Assembly (NCBI RefSeq): GCF_030490285.1
Contig: NZ_CP129884.1
Coordinates: forward strand, 1,178,001-1,242,000
Length of the DNA: 64,000 nucleotides
Reading direction: 5' to 3'
Source: Methylomonas montana
GTDB lineage: Bacteria > Pseudomonadota > Gammaproteobacteria > Methylococcales > Methylomonadaceae
In this document: positions 34,110-44,286 of the stretch, piece by piece
Layout of the letters: every line of letters begins with the position of its first letter
Position numbering within the stretch: the stretch's first letter is position 1
Translations under genes and position numbers: made by a program
The notes under the pieces: generated by a model
Told to the model about the DNA's origin: nothing
Database searches by the model: none
What the model saw: the letters and a program-made list of their open reading frames with translations, nothing else

Positions 34110-37100
34110 CTATGAATTGTGAGGGAATTTTAACTGGATGCAACAACCCTGACCAATGCTACTTTCTATCGCGATGGTGCCGCCGGCGTCCTGAATCAGC
34201 CGACGAGTGACCGACAGGCCTAAACCGGTGCCCTGGCCGGGCGGTTTGGTAGTAAAGAAAGGATCGAACATCCGGCTTTGCACGTCGTCGGCAATGCCTG
34301 GGCCGTTGTCTTTTATGCTCAACCTTAACATTTTTTCCGATGAATCGGTGCTGATTTCTATGCAAGATTGTGAACGGCCGCGCAACGCGTCGCGGGCGTT
34401 GATTAATAAGTTGACCAGAATCTGCTGCAAGCTTTCTGCAGGGCAGGCAATCGGCGGCAGTTGTGCCGGCAGGTCGACGTGGACTTCGATGGCGGCTTTG
34501 TGCAATTCGCCTTCCAGTAGCAGTAGGGTTTGCCCCAGCACTTCCTCCACCGAACAACTGCCGGTTTGCGCGGTTCTGTTGTGCATGAACACCAGCATAT
34601 TGGAGACAATGTTTTTGATGCGCTGGATTTGTTGCAGGGCCTGGGCAAGAACCTGCTTGGATTTGGGATCTTCACTGCGGTCGGCGACAAATTCGACAAA
34701 ATTCATCACCCCCATCAGCGGATTGTTGATTTCATGCGCCACGCCTCCCACCAGGGTGCCGAGTGCAGACAGCTTTTCCATTTGCAGCATGTGGTCCTGA
34801 TTTTCCTGCAATTGTTTATAAGCTTGCCGGGTTTGTTCGAGCAAGCGGGCGTTTTCCAGCGAAATCGCCGCTTGCCCGGTCAATAATTCGGTCATGCCGA
34901 TTTTCTCCGGGGTAAACACGCCCTCGGACAGGCGGTTTTCCAGATAGAGCAAACCGATCAATTCGGTCTGCTTGATGACGGGTAGACACAATACCGAACG
35001 CAGCCCCAGCGCCAACACCTCCGGCGCATTCTGAAAATCGCCTTCGCTACAGGCATCGCGCAACACCACTTTTTCGTGGGTGCGTTGCACATAATTGACG
35101 ATGGCTCGGCAAATGCCTCGAACCTTGTTCAAGCTGTAATAGTGTTTGTGTATGGTGCGTTTTTTGCCGACATGTTGTTCGGCGGCTACGAATAACTCGT
35201 CGCCTTGTTTGATCAGCAAATAGCCATGCTGGGCCGCCGAGCTTTCCAGCACCACCGCCATGATTTTCTGCATCAATTGGGTTAGGTCGATTTCCGCCGA
35301 CAGCGCCAGCGCCGATTTCATCAAATAATTGATGTCCAGGCTGGGCAGGGTAGGCAGCGCGGGTTTGGATTTGACGATTCTGGCGCCGGTGTCCGGGTTG
35401 ACGTACTGATGGCGTTCCTGTAGCCGGTTGTTTTTAGCGTCGGCCCGGCACAAGCGGTAATGGCGGCGGGCTTCGCCGTAATACAGCTCGGCGTCGCCAA
35501 GTTGGTAAGTACTTAATAAATCGGCCAGCAATTCGTATAAATGTCCGGTCAACAGTCCATAGTTTTGTGCTATGGCCAAGGCGATGGCGTCCAGATACAG
35601 ATTGCGCGCTTCGCGGTATTGTTTTTGGCGACGGGCAATTTCGGCGTGGATAAACGCCAAATAAGGTTTTAATAGTGGTCCGAGCCCAGCCCAGATTTCC
35701 AGTTGGCTGAGCAGCGGTGCGATTTCGCGGTCGATTTCCGGCCAATCCAGTTGCTCCGGCAAGCGTAGCCGGTTCAAAATTCTAAACACATACCACAGCC
35801 GTTTCAGTACGTTATCGGTCAGGCCGTGTAGATATTGCTCAACCGTTTGCAGCGAGTGTGCCGCGGCGCCGTAGTCACCCAGATAATACTGGGCAAAACC
35901 CAGCAAGGCAAAATAGCTGCCGGAAGCCGCTACATAATGATTGGCGTGCCATTGTTCCAAGGTGGTTTGCATGTCGACCGGGCGGTAATCGGGTTTCATG
36001 GGTATCACCCAGCCCGCTAAAACCGCTTGGGCCAGGCCGACCGAAAATGACAGATGGTTTTTACGGGAAAACTGCAAGCACTCGTCGGCGGCTTCTTCCA
36101 CCCAGCGCAAATTCTTACCCTGGGCCTGTAAGTTCCACATCAATGGCCCGTACGACAAGCCGGCGTTGTATAAGTCGCCGCAATTCTTGCCGGATTGAAT
36201 GGCTTTGCGTGCATAATCGACGATGTCGGCCGGGTGGCTGCGCGAATGCATATTGCACCAGACAATGCCGTTCATGCCGCGCGTCGCGCCAAAGGTGTTG
36301 GGATACTTCGCGCACAAGTCGTGTGCCAGATCCTGGTAACGAAAAGCCAGCTGGAATTGTCCCTGTTCGCCCAAGTTAAGGCCCATGATCGAAAACGAAT
36401 AAATCACCGATTCGTCCATGCCGCCTGCCAGACAATGCTGCGTCGATTGTGCCGCCGACAGATACAGCTGCGGCACTAGTCCACACATATACAGGTCCGG
36501 GATCAGTTCGCTGTAAAACGCCAGTTCGATTTTGCTTTGTCGCTGATCGGTAAACGGCATATTCAGGATTTTTTGCCAGACATCGCCTTGTTCGGCGATT
36601 TGCGCCATTAAGCCTTCCATGCGTTTTAGAGCCAAAGCCGGATCGTCGGGGATGGATTTGTTGAAATAGGCCAGGCCGCGATTGGCGGTGGCGATGGCCT
36701 GGTTGAAATTGCCGAACGACGATAACGAGGTGGTTTGTTCCGCCAAGGCTTCCGCTTTGTCCAGATCGCTGACGGCATGTTCGATCAGACGATTCAGCAG
36801 CGCTTCCGAGCTTTCGTAACGGCCGCACATCAAGTCGGTTTTTGCCAGGCGTTGATAAATTCTAAAGGTCTGCGCATAGGCGTTTTCCCAACAATCGGCC
36901 GGCAGATAATCGTGGGCTTTCAGAAAAAATTCGTTGGCGGCATCGCCGGCCAGCGCATCCAGCGCCTTATTGCCGGCTTGGAAATTGATGTCCACCAGCC
37001 AATACGCGGTTTCCTGATCCAGGTCCGCTGGACAGCCGCGGTTGAGATGAGCGGCGATGGTGAACAGATTGTCCAGGTTTTGCAGATTGGTGCCGACGGC

Positions 37101-39239
37101 CATGTCGGCCAATAGACGGTTGCCGATCCGCCAATGGATATTGGGACGGTTTTTGGTTTGCACCTGTTGCAATACCGCTTCCTGCACCCGGTCGTGGACG
37201 AATTGCAGATCGGATTTATTTTCCAACAGTAGTCCGAGGCTCAGTACCGGCTTTAAATCCTCGAACAATTGCTCGATACGCATATCCAGCACCAAGGCCA
37301 CATCCTCGGCGGTGAAGCGATTGCCCATGCAGGCGCAGTGATCGAGGATGCGTATGGTTTTCAACGGCAGTTTACGGACTTTGGCACTGAATAACTCCAC
37401 GACGCTGGCCGGCATTTGCGTGTCGCGAATCCGGTTCATATCCCAAGCCCAGTGCTGCTCGGCATTAGTGCTGAGCAGGTTTTCGTTATACAGCCAAGCC
37501 AGACTTTCACTGACAAACAAGGGGTTGCCCTCGGTCAGGTGGGCGATAAAATCGGCCAGATTGGCGGTGGACGCCAGTGGCGAATCCAAAATGTAGGCCA
37601 CCATTTCATGGCAATCCGCATCGCTGAGCGGTTCCAGGCGAATTTCGGTCAGCGGGCCGGCGTTTTCCTGCACGCTACGGATCAGTTTGGTTAAGGGGTG
37701 GGCGGTATCGACTTCGTTATGCCGATAGGCGCCCATGAAAAACAGATAGGGGTGTTCGCGGTGATTGGCGAACAGATTTTGCAGAAAGTCGAAGGTGGCG
37801 GTATCGCACCATTGTAAATCGTCGATGAATAGCACTAAGGGGTTATTTTCGCTGGCCAGACAGGCCAGAAAACGGCCGAACAAATTGTTGAAACGATTGC
37901 GGGCTTCTACCGGCGGCAAAGGCGGGGGTTCGGGCTGCGGCCCGATAATGAATTCCAGCTCCGGTACTACATCGATAATCACGCCACCGGTATGATCCAA
38001 TGTGTCGAGGATTTTGCCGCGCCACTGTTGTACTTGGTCATCGCTTTCGGTCAGAAAGGTCCGAATCAGGTTGCGCAGCGCCTGAATCAGTGAACTGTAG
38101 GGGATGTTTTTTTGGTATTGATCGAACTTTCCTGAGCTAAAGTAACCACGATTTTTGACCAACGGTTTTTGCAATTCTTGAATCAAGCGGGTTTTGCCGA
38201 TGCCGGACAGTCCGGAAATAAACACCGAGCGAAACTGGCCGGTGGCTACTTGATCGTATTCTTGGCGAATCAACGCGCTTTCGGCTTGGCGGCCGACCAT
38301 CTTGGAAATAAAGATCACGCGGCGACTACGGTCATGCTGGCCGATGAAAAAATCGGACACCATGCCGCTGGCTTCATATTCTTTCTGACAGCGCAGCAGG
38401 TCCGCCAGTAAGCCGGAAGCGCTTTGATAGCGCTTTTCCGGCTGTTTCAACGTTAATTTGGCGATGATTTCACTGAGCGTGCGTGGAATGCCGGGGCTGA
38501 TTTCATGGGCTTTGACCGCTTCTTCGGCCAGATGCGAATGAATCAATTCCAGCGGGTCGCAGGAAAAAAACGGCAAGCTGCCGCTCAGCAATTCGTAAAA
38601 CACGATGCCCAGCGAATATAAATCGGTGGAGAAATCGACCCGGTAGTTGATGCGTCCGGTCTGTTCCGGCGAAGTGTAGGCCAGCGTGTTGCGGACAAAT
38701 TCCGGATCGTAGATGAAATGGCTGACATCGCGGATGTCCAGCGGTGTGATGAAATCGGTCAGCCGCAGATTCAGCGTGCCGGATTGCACCAGGATATTAT
38801 GCGGTTTGATGCCGCCGTGGGTGATGCCGGCGTCATGCACCGATTGCAAGGTATCGGCCAATGAACAGGCCAGCGTAAAAAAATCGCCGAGTTTGACGGC
38901 TTGCTGCTGGGCGACCCATTTATTCAGCGGTTGGCCGCTGAACCAGGGTTGCACGATGAATTGCTCGCCGTCGCTGGATTCCAGCGCTAACGGCGTACAG
39001 GCCCGCGGATCGTGCAGTACTTTCAGGCGTTCGATTTTTTGCCGCAGATGTCGCGATTGCTCGTCCCAGCTGGACAACAATTTCAGACATTTGACGACCA
39101 AGGGATATTCCGGGATATGCTTGTGGTAGCCCTTGTAAACGATGGCTTGCAGGCTTTCCCCAAGTTTCTCGGTCAGCACATAGCTGTCCAGTTGTGGGGC
39201 GTTTTGTAGCGGCTTGGTGATGGTTGTTATGTCGGTCAT
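34110..39239 (-). CDS. Giant hybrid sensor: pseudokinase-AAA ATPase-TPR-GAF-histidine kinase
   Basis: 1709 aa, cytosolic. Order: Ser/Thr-kinase-like domain (about 19-285), AAA_16/STAND ATPase with Walker A SGLSGIGKT near 345 and Walker B LVLFIDDLQWCD, a long TPR-like helical region (about 700-1270), GAF (about 1310-1460, SLDINYLMKSALALSAEI onward), and HisKA/HATPase with VAHEINNPL, LLINARDAL, NGPGIAD and TGLGLSV. The kinase part keeps Lys50 but has HGGIKPHN at 141-148, where the catalytic Asp would be Gly143, and DFI instead of DFG. So it is probably a binding pseudokinase. The C-terminal His kinase probably phosphorylates the receiver-KaiB protein 26 bp downstream. Confidence 0.9.
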   Translation of the reverse strand: MTDITTITKPLQNAPQLDSYVLTEKLGESLQAIVYKGYHKHIPEYPLVVKCLKLLSSWDEQSRHLRQKIERLKVLHDPRACTPLALESSDGEQFIVQPWFSGQPLNKWVAQQQAVKLGDFFTLACSLADTLQSVHDAGITHGGIKPHNILVQSGTLNLRLTDFITPLDIRDVSHFIYDPEFVRNTLAYTSPEQTGRINYRVDFSTDLYSLGIVFYELLSGSLPFFSCDPLELIHSHLAEEAVKAHEISPGIPRTLSEIIAKLTLKQPEKRYQSASGLLADLLRCQKEYEASGMVSDFFIGQHDRSRRVIFISKMVGRQAESALIRQEYDQVATGQFRSVFISGLSGIGKTRLIQELQKPLVKNRGYFSSGKFDQYQKNIPYSSLIQALRNLIRTFLTESDDQVQQWRGKILDTLDHTGGVIIDVVPELEFIIGPQPEPPPLPPVEARNRFNNLFGRFLACLASENNPLVLFIDDLQWCDTATFDFLQNLFANHREHPYLFFMGAYRHNEVDTAHPLTKLIRSVQENAGPLTEIRLEPLSDADCHEMVAYILDSPLASTANLADFIAHLTEGNPLFVSESLAWLYNENLLSTNAEQHWAWDMNRIRDTQMPASVVELFSAKVRKLPLKTIRILDHCACMGNRFTAEDVALVLDMRIEQLFEDLKPVLSLGLLLENKSDLQFVHDRVQEAVLQQVQTKNRPNIHWRIGNRLLADMAVGTNLQNLDNLFTIAAHLNRGCPADLDQETAYWLVDINFQAGNKALDALAGDAANEFFLKAHDYLPADCWENAYAQTFRIYQRLAKTDLMCGRYESSEALLNRLIEHAVSDLDKAEALAEQTTSLSSFGNFNQAIATANRGLAYFNKSIPDDPALALKRMEGLMAQIAEQGDVWQKILNMPFTDQRQSKIELAFYSELIPDLYMCGLVPQLYLSAAQSTQHCLAGGMDESVIYSFSIMGLNLGEQGQFQLAFRYQDLAHDLCAKYPNTFGATRGMNGIVWCNMHSRSHPADIVDYARKAIQSGKNCGDLYNAGLSYGPLMWNLQAQGKNLRWVEEAADECLQFSRKNHLSFSVGLAQAVLAGWVIPMKPDYRPVDMQTTLEQWHANHYVAASGSYFALLGFAQYYLGDYGAAAHSLQTVEQYLHGLTDNVLKRLWYVFRILNRLRLPEQLDWPEIDREIAPLLSQLEIWAGLGPLLKPYLAFIHAEIARRQKQYREARNLYLDAIALAIAQNYGLLTGHLYELLADLLSTYQLGDAELYYGEARRHYRLCRADAKNNRLQERHQYVNPDTGARIVKSKPALPTLPSLDINYLMKSALALSAEIDLTQLMQKIMAVVLESSAAQHGYLLIKQGDELFVAAEQHVGKKRTIHKHYYSLNKVRGICRAIVNYVQRTHEKVVLRDACSEGDFQNAPEVLALGLRSVLCLPVIKQTELIGLLYLENRLSEGVFTPEKIGMTELLTGQAAISLENARLLEQTRQAYKQLQENQDHMLQMEKLSALGTLVGGVAHEINNPLMGVMNFVEFVADRSEDPKSKQVLAQALQQIQRIKNIVSNMLVFMHNRTAQTGSCSVEEVLGQTLLLLEGELHKAAIEVHVDLPAQLPPIACPAESLQQILVNLLINARDALRGRSQSCIEISTDSSEKMLRLSIKDNGPGIADDVQSRMFDPFFTTKPPGQGTGLGLSVTRRLIQDAGGTIAIESSIGQGCCIQLKFPHNS

Positions 39240-39360
39240 GCTATGGCTCTGCTAGAAAAACCCATGGGGGTGGGGGATAGTAAAGTGATTCTTCGGCTAA
39301 AACCAGAGGCAAGGCTGTTTTATAATTCAGGCTTTTACATCGATTAACAAAGGAGTTGCC

Positions 39361-39927
39361 ATGGCCGCGACCGCATCCAATATGCTGCCTTTAGGTAGTA
39401 CCGCCCCGGATTTTCGTTTGCCGGATACCGTCAGCGGCCGGGACTACGGTTTGCAGGACTTAAGAGGCGAGCAGGGCACACTGGTTTTGTTTATCTGCAA
39501 TCACTGCCCTTATGTATTGCATGTCAAACAACAGCTAATCGCCATCGCCCAGCAATATGCGATCTTGGGTATTTCGACTATTGCGATCAGTTCCAACGAC
39601 ATCGTCAATTATCCCGAAGACGCGCCGGACAAGATGCAGCAAATGATGGCGGCATGGGGCAATCCGTTTGCCGCGTATTTGTACGATGAGAGCCAGACGG
39701 TCGCCAAAGCCTATCAGGCCGCTTGCACGCCGGATATTTATTTGTTCGATGCCGATCTGGCTTGCGTCTACCGGGGCCGGCTCGATGCCGCTACGCCTAA
39801 AAACGACCTGCCGGTGACCGGCGCCGATTTACGTAATGCCTTGGATAATCTGCTGGCCGGGCAGCCGATAACCGAGGCACAAGTGCCGAGTATCGGCTGT
39901 AATATCAAATGGAAGAGTGCGGAATAG
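39361..39927 (+). CDS. Thioredoxin-family (AhpC/TSA-like) redox protein
   Basis: 188 aa of the peroxiredoxin/thioredoxin fold. Start LGSTAPDFRLPDTVSGRDYG, then VLFICNHCPYVLHVKQQL with a CxxC motif at the position of the active site, and SSNDIVNYPEDAPDKMQQMM. The family (often called thioredoxin-like or redoxin, with CNHCPYV) is widespread in bacteria and of unsettled function, probably thiol reduction in the cytosol. AAAGGAG lies 7 nt upstream of the ATG. No signal peptide. Confidence 0.85.
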   Translation: MAATASNMLPLGSTAPDFRLPDTVSGRDYGLQDLRGEQGTLVLFICNHCPYVLHVKQQLIAIAQQYAILGISTIAISSNDIVNYPEDAPDKMQQMMAAWGNPFAAYLYDESQTVAKAYQAACTPDIYLFDADLACVYRGRLDAATPKNDLPVTGADLRNALDNLLAGQPITEAQVPSIGCNIKWKSAE

Positions 39928-39933
39928 GGATTG

Positions 39934-41514
39934 TTAACCTTGATTGTCGTCGAATTGTTCTACCATTAAATCCAGTTCTTTGCTTAATTCAGAAACGCTG
40001 CCGCTGGCAGCGCTGGCTTCGGCGGCATGTTCGGTGGTTTCTCGGGACAGGGTGCCGATCGCCACAACGGTTTTGGCAATTTCCTCGGATACTGCGTGCT
40101 GTTGTTCGGCGGCGCTGGCGATCTGCACGATCATTTCATTAATAAAGTTGACCGAACGGCTAGTCTGTTGAACTAGTTCGGTGGAGTTTTTGCCTTGCTC
40201 GGCGCCGGCAGCCGCCAATTCCTTGACCTTGCTCATCTCTTGAACCGCATCTTTGACGCCGGCGCGCAAGCCGTCGATCATTTTATGGATTTCTTCGGTG
40301 GACTTCTGCGTCCGGCCAGCCAGGGTTCTGACTTCATCTGCCACCACCGCGAAACCGCGGCCTTGCTCGCCGGCGCGAGCCGCTTCGATCGCGGCGTTGA
40401 GCGCCAACAGATTGGTTTGTTCAGCGATGCCTTGAATCACATCCAATACGCCGCCTATCTTTTTGCTGTGATCGGATAGCACCTGAATCACGGTTTCGGC
40501 CTGATTGACCGCCGTCGCCAGTCGGTTGATCATCTGTATCGTGTCGTTGACCCGCAACAAGGTATCTTGCGATTGTTGGTTGGCGTTGTTGGCGGCATCC
40601 GCAGCGTTGGCGGCGCTTCTGGCCACTTCGCTCACCGTGGCGCTCATCTGGTGGATAGCGGACGCGATCTGTTCGATTTCAGTCAATTGTTTTTCCATCG
40701 CCGAACTGACATGTCTGACTGCCCTATGACTGGCATCCGCTTTGCCGGCCAGTGGTTCGGTGGCCTGGATCAGGCGGCGGATGATGGTTCTGGATTTGGC
40801 TTTCAACAGCTTAACCGCCAATAACAATTGGCCGACTTCGCTGCCATCGCCGGTATACACCTGCTGCATCGCCGGGTTTTCGATCACTTGTCTGGCTTCC
40901 GTTGCCGCACGGCTCAGCGGCCGCAGTATCAGCCATATCCAGGCATAAGCCAGGGGAATGGAAACGCCGAAAATGGGTGCCGAAGACGCTAAATCGATTT
41001 TGCCGGTCAGATCCAGTACGACGGCGGCGATGACTTGCAATATCGCAAAACCGGCTATCAGTTTGCTGGACAAACTAAGCCGACCCAGCCAGGAATTGAT
41101 GTCTTTCCCGGCATTTAATTGAGGGTAGAGCCGAGTGGCGCGCTCGACGCAGGCCGGCTCCGGTTTTACCCGCACCGATTCGTAGCCGATGATTTTGCCC
41201 TGATCGAAACGCGGCGTGACGAAAGCATCCACCCAGTAATAGTCGCCGTTTTTGCAACGGTTCTTGACGATGCCCATCCAGGGCCGGCCGCTTTTGATGG
41301 TTTGCCATAAGTCGGCGAACGCGGCCTGAGGCATATCGGGATGGCGGACGATGTTGTGGCTTTGATGCAATAATTCGGCCTGGTCAAAACCGCTGACTTT
41401 TAAAAAATCGTTATTGATGTAAGTGATCAGGCCGGACGGATCGGTTGCCGAGGTGATCGTCGTTTTAAGGCTAAAACTCACTTCGCGTTGGGTAACGGGT
41501 AAATTTTTTCTCAT
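39934..41514 (-). CDS. PAS-type methyl-accepting chemoreceptor (Aer-like)
   Basis: 526 aa. The N-terminal PAS (about 15-120, [40 protein letters not shown]) resembles Aer, which binds FAD and reports redox or energy state. A hydrophobic stretch at about 165-200 anchors it in the membrane without a periplasmic domain. It is followed by a HAMP-like region and the methyl-accepting signalling hairpin with tip [20 protein letters not shown] and [16 protein letters not shown]. Aerotaxis or energy taxis is likely. No che genes are nearby. Confidence 0.92.
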   Translation of the reverse strand: MRKNLPVTQREVSFSLKTTITSATDPSGLITYINNDFLKVSGFDQAELLHQSHNIVRHPDMPQAAFADLWQTIKSGRPWMGIVKNRCKNGDYYWVDAFVTPRFDQGKIIGYESVRVKPEPACVERATRLYPQLNAGKDINSWLGRLSLSSKLIAGFAILQVIAAVVLDLTGKIDLASSAPIFGVSIPLAYAWIWLILRPLSRAATEARQVIENPAMQQVYTGDGSEVGQLLLAVKLLKAKSRTIIRRLIQATEPLAGKADASHRAVRHVSSAMEKQLTEIEQIASAIHQMSATVSEVARSAANAADAANNANQQSQDTLLRVNDTIQMINRLATAVNQAETVIQVLSDHSKKIGGVLDVIQGIAEQTNLLALNAAIEAARAGEQGRGFAVVADEVRTLAGRTQKSTEEIHKMIDGLRAGVKDAVQEMSKVKELAAAGAEQGKNSTELVQQTSRSVNFINEMIVQIASAAEQQHAVSEEIAKTVVAIGTLSRETTEHAAEASAASGSVSELSKELDLMVEQFDDNQG

Positions 41515-41728
41515 GATTATTATAAGTTGTGGACTATGAGGCTTTCAGCAAACGCACCGCTGGTGCGGGTGCGGCGCAATTAGATAAACCTAGCAAGTAT
41601 AGGGGGAATTAGAACGTTTGCGAAAGCCGATTTGGCGCGCTTGCCTGTTGGTTAGCGACTGATGTTTTTGCTAGATACTGGTCATGCACTATGCTTAGCC
41701 AGGATAAAACCTACAAAAGGAGAGAGAA

Positions 41729-42766
41729 ATGGTAGAGCAACAGCGTCGGCAGCTTCAATTCAGCGGTAGCGGCGGCGAGTATTTTCGAATCTGGATCGTC
41801 AATGTTTGCCTGAGTATTGTTACCTTGGGCATTTATTCGGCTTGGGCCAAGGTGCGCCGCAACCAGTATTTTTATCGGCATACGACCCTGGCTGGCGCTG
41901 GTTTCGATTATCACGGCGAGCCGAAAGCCATCCTGAAAGGGCGGATCATCGCTTTTTTGATGTTTGCCGCTTATTCGCTGGTTGGGCGATTCGATCCGCT
42001 GGCAGGGTTCGTGATTCTGGCCTTGATTATGCTGTTGATGCCCTGGCTATTGGTCCGCTCGCTGCGTTTTAGATTGCATAACACCAGCTATCGCGGCTTA
42101 CGCTTCGCTTTTCACGGTCATTCCAGTCAAGCGTACATCAATTTTCTGTTGTGGCCTTTGCTATCCGCTTTGACATTGGGGTTATTGGTGCCCTTGGCCC
42201 AGCAACGCATGGCCCGTTACACTCGCGATAACAGTGCGTACGGCAGCGCTTTTTTCAAATTCTCGGCGGGTGTGTGGGCTTATTACAATATTTACCTGAT
42301 GACCGTGTTGCTTGGCATATTGATCTTTGTCGCCCTGATGGCTGTCACCGTCTTATTAGGGAGTAGTGGGTTGATTCCGGTGGAAGCCGATCAGTTGCGG
42401 GCCATGAGTCTGTTGATCGCCGCCGTCGGCACTTATCTAGCACTGTTCCTGATCGCTTATCCTTATGTCGCCGCTCGATTGCAAAACTTGCTTTGGAATA
42501 GTACCTCATTGGGTGCGCATGGCTTTTCCTCGTATGTTAAAGGGCGGGAGATGGTGGGCATCATGCTCGGTAATGTGTTGTTGATCGTATTAAGCTTGGG
42601 TCTTTATAAACCGTTTGCCGACATTCGTTTGGCGCGGTATCGCATTCAACATATCGAATTGCTGGCAAACGGCAGCATCGACGAGTTCGTCGCGGGTCTG
42701 CAAAGCCAAGCCTCGGCGGCAGGCGACGAAATGGCCGACATGTTCGATTTCGATATCGCCTTGTAA
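41729..42766 (+). CDS. DUF898 (YjgN-family) membrane protein
   Basis: 345-aa inner-membrane protein with the DUF898 signature twice: FRIWIVNVCLSIVTLGIYSA, then WAKVRRNQYFYRHT, and near the end GIMLGNVLLIVLSLGLYKPF with ADIRLARYR. Several membrane helices lie between. AAGGAG lies upstream. It is followed at once by an M48 peptidase gene (its stop abuts the next ATG). DUF898-M48 pairs are common, so the two probably act together in membrane-protein quality control or processing. The molecular function is not known. Confidence 0.88.
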   Translation: MVEQQRRQLQFSGSGGEYFRIWIVNVCLSIVTLGIYSAWAKVRRNQYFYRHTTLAGAGFDYHGEPKAILKGRIIAFLMFAAYSLVGRFDPLAGFVILALIMLLMPWLLVRSLRFRLHNTSYRGLRFAFHGHSSQAYINFLLWPLLSALTLGLLVPLAQQRMARYTRDNSAYGSAFFKFSAGVWAYYNIYLMTVLLGILIFVALMAVTVLLGSSGLIPVEADQLRAMSLLIAAVGTYLALFLIAYPYVAARLQNLLWNSTSLGAHGFSSYVKGREMVGIMLGNVLLIVLSLGLYKPFADIRLARYRIQHIELLANGSIDEFVAGLQSQASAAGDEMADMFDFDIAL

Positions 42767-43780
42767 ATGCGGGTCGCCGCGGTTTACTACGACGGTCGGC
42801 AAGCTCGGCCGCATCCGGTCACCCTCTGCGTGGAGGGCGATAAGCTGTTGTTGCAGGGCAAGGATATTGCCCGACGCGATGCCTTGGCGACACTGAATAT
42901 TCAACCGCCGCTTGGCAATACCCCGCGCTTGATCTTGTTCGCCGATGGCGGTCGATGTGAAGTGGCCGATAGGCAAGGCTTTGCGGACATGTTGCCGCGA
43001 GACGCCGGTAGCGCGGTGTCCACCATGGAAAATAGCTGGCTGTACGCGCTGGCGGCTTTGTTGATAACCTTGGGCTTGGTTGCCGGCGCTTATATATGCG
43101 GTCTACCTTATGCGGCGCGCGTGGCGGCTGACCGAGTGCCGGTTTATCTGCTGGCGCAGATGGATAACCAGTTTTTCGCCAGTTTCGACGAAACCTTATT
43201 AAAGCCCAGCGCGTTACCGGCCGAGCGCCGGCAAGCGATTTGGGATCGCTTGCAACACTTATCTTTACCGCCGGGTGCTGCTAAACCCGAGCGGATCGAA
43301 TTTCGCGATAGCCCGGAATTGGGAGCCAATGCCTTCGCATTGCCGGGCGGTAGCGTGATCGTGCTCGACGACTTGGTGAAATTGGCGGATAACGACGAAG
43401 AAATCATCGCGGTACTGGCGCACGAGATGGGACATATCGCCGCAAAGCATGCCCTGCGGCAGATGTTACAGGCTTCCGTAGTGGGCTTGGCGATGACTTG
43501 GTACATAGGCGATGTCAGCAATCTGCTAGCCGCCGGGCCGACCATCTTGCTGGAAACCCGTTATTCCCGCGATTTCGAACGCCAAGCAGATAGCTTCGCT
43601 GCCGAGCTGTTGCGTGCCAACGGCATGCCGGTTAGCCGGCTAGCCGACATGTTGCAGAAACTGGAAACGGCACATCGGCCGGATGAACTTATAAAATCGG
43701 CACAAACGGCGAGTACGCTGGATTATTTATCCAGCCATCCCAATACCGAGGAAAGGATCAAGCGCTTGCGCGGGATGTAA
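42767..43780 (+). CDS. M48-family zinc metallopeptidase
   Basis: 337 aa. A soluble N-terminal part (1-88) is followed by a membrane helix near 91-111 and the M48 catalytic domain. The zinc motif HEMGH lies at 219-223 (AVLAHEMGHIAAKHALRQML) and the third ligand Glu in FERQADSFAAELL. The HtpX/BepA-like fold degrades or processes misfolded membrane or periplasmic proteins. The start directly abuts the DUF898 stop, so translation is coupled. Confidence 0.9.
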   Translation: MRVAAVYYDGRQARPHPVTLCVEGDKLLLQGKDIARRDALATLNIQPPLGNTPRLILFADGGRCEVADRQGFADMLPRDAGSAVSTMENSWLYALAALLITLGLVAGAYICGLPYAARVAADRVPVYLLAQMDNQFFASFDETLLKPSALPAERRQAIWDRLQHLSLPPGAAKPERIEFRDSPELGANAFALPGGSVIVLDDLVKLADNDEEIIAVLAHEMGHIAAKHALRQMLQASVVGLAMTWYIGDVSNLLAAGPTILLETRYSRDFERQADSFAAELLRANGMPVSRLADMLQKLETAHRPDELIKSAQTASTLDYLSSHPNTEERIKRLRGM

Positions 43781-43831
43781 AATGCCGCACGGTTATTATT
43801 TTTATTCAATGTTCATCAGGAGCAAACCATC

Positions 43832-44239
43832 ATGAAACGACTTTATTCCGCGGCGTTGGTCATATTACTGGCGGTCGGCGGAACCAGTCATGCCAGTGAC
43901 GCCCAAGCCGAATCCGACGATCGCAAAATTCACCATCTGGTCGTCGTCTGGCTGAAACAGGCTGGCGACGAAAAACTGCGGCAACAATATATCGAAGAGA
44001 GCAAGCGCTTGGCCCAATTACCGGGAGTGTTGGCGTACCATGTCGGCACCCCGGCCGCCATCCAGCGTGGGCATGCCAACGCCGCGCTGGATGAAAGTTA
44101 TGACGTGGCGGTATCCAGCGTTTACGAAAACCGGGAGGCGTATGAGGCTTTTTTGAAAAATCCCGAGTATTTGCGGGTGGCGCAACAGGTATTGCGGCCT
44201 TTAGTGGATAAATACAAGGTCTACGATTTTAGCGAATGA
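43832..44239 (+). CDS. Secreted Dabb (stress-responsive A/B barrel) domain protein
   Basis: 135 aa with a signal peptide (RLYSAALVILLAVGGTSHAS) and then a Dabb ferredoxin-like barrel: IHHLVVVWLKQAGDEKLRQQ, LPGVLAYHVGTPA, YDVAVSSVYENREAYEAFLK, and DKYKVYDF at the end. Dabb proteins are small dimers of mostly unknown role. The export signal places this one in the periplasm. CAGGAG lies upstream. It stands alone after the M48 gene. Confidence 0.85.
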   Translation: MKRLYSAALVILLAVGGTSHASDAQAESDDRKIHHLVVVWLKQAGDEKLRQQYIEESKRLAQLPGVLAYHVGTPAAIQRGHANAALDESYDVAVSSVYENREAYEAFLKNPEYLRVAQQVLRPLVDKYKVYDFSE

Positions 44240-44247
44240 GCATGGCG

Positions 44248-44281
44248 AACCGGTGCCGGGCCATGAGGTTCAGCACCGGTT
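44248..44281. terminator. Hairpin between convergent Dabb and cytochrome b561 genes
   Basis: AACCGGTGC (44248-44256) and GCACCGGTT (44273-44281), 9-bp perfect stem with a 16-nt loop, between two stops that face each other. Probably bidirectional, with a weak U-tract. Confidence 0.55.
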
Positions 44282-44286
44282 GGATG

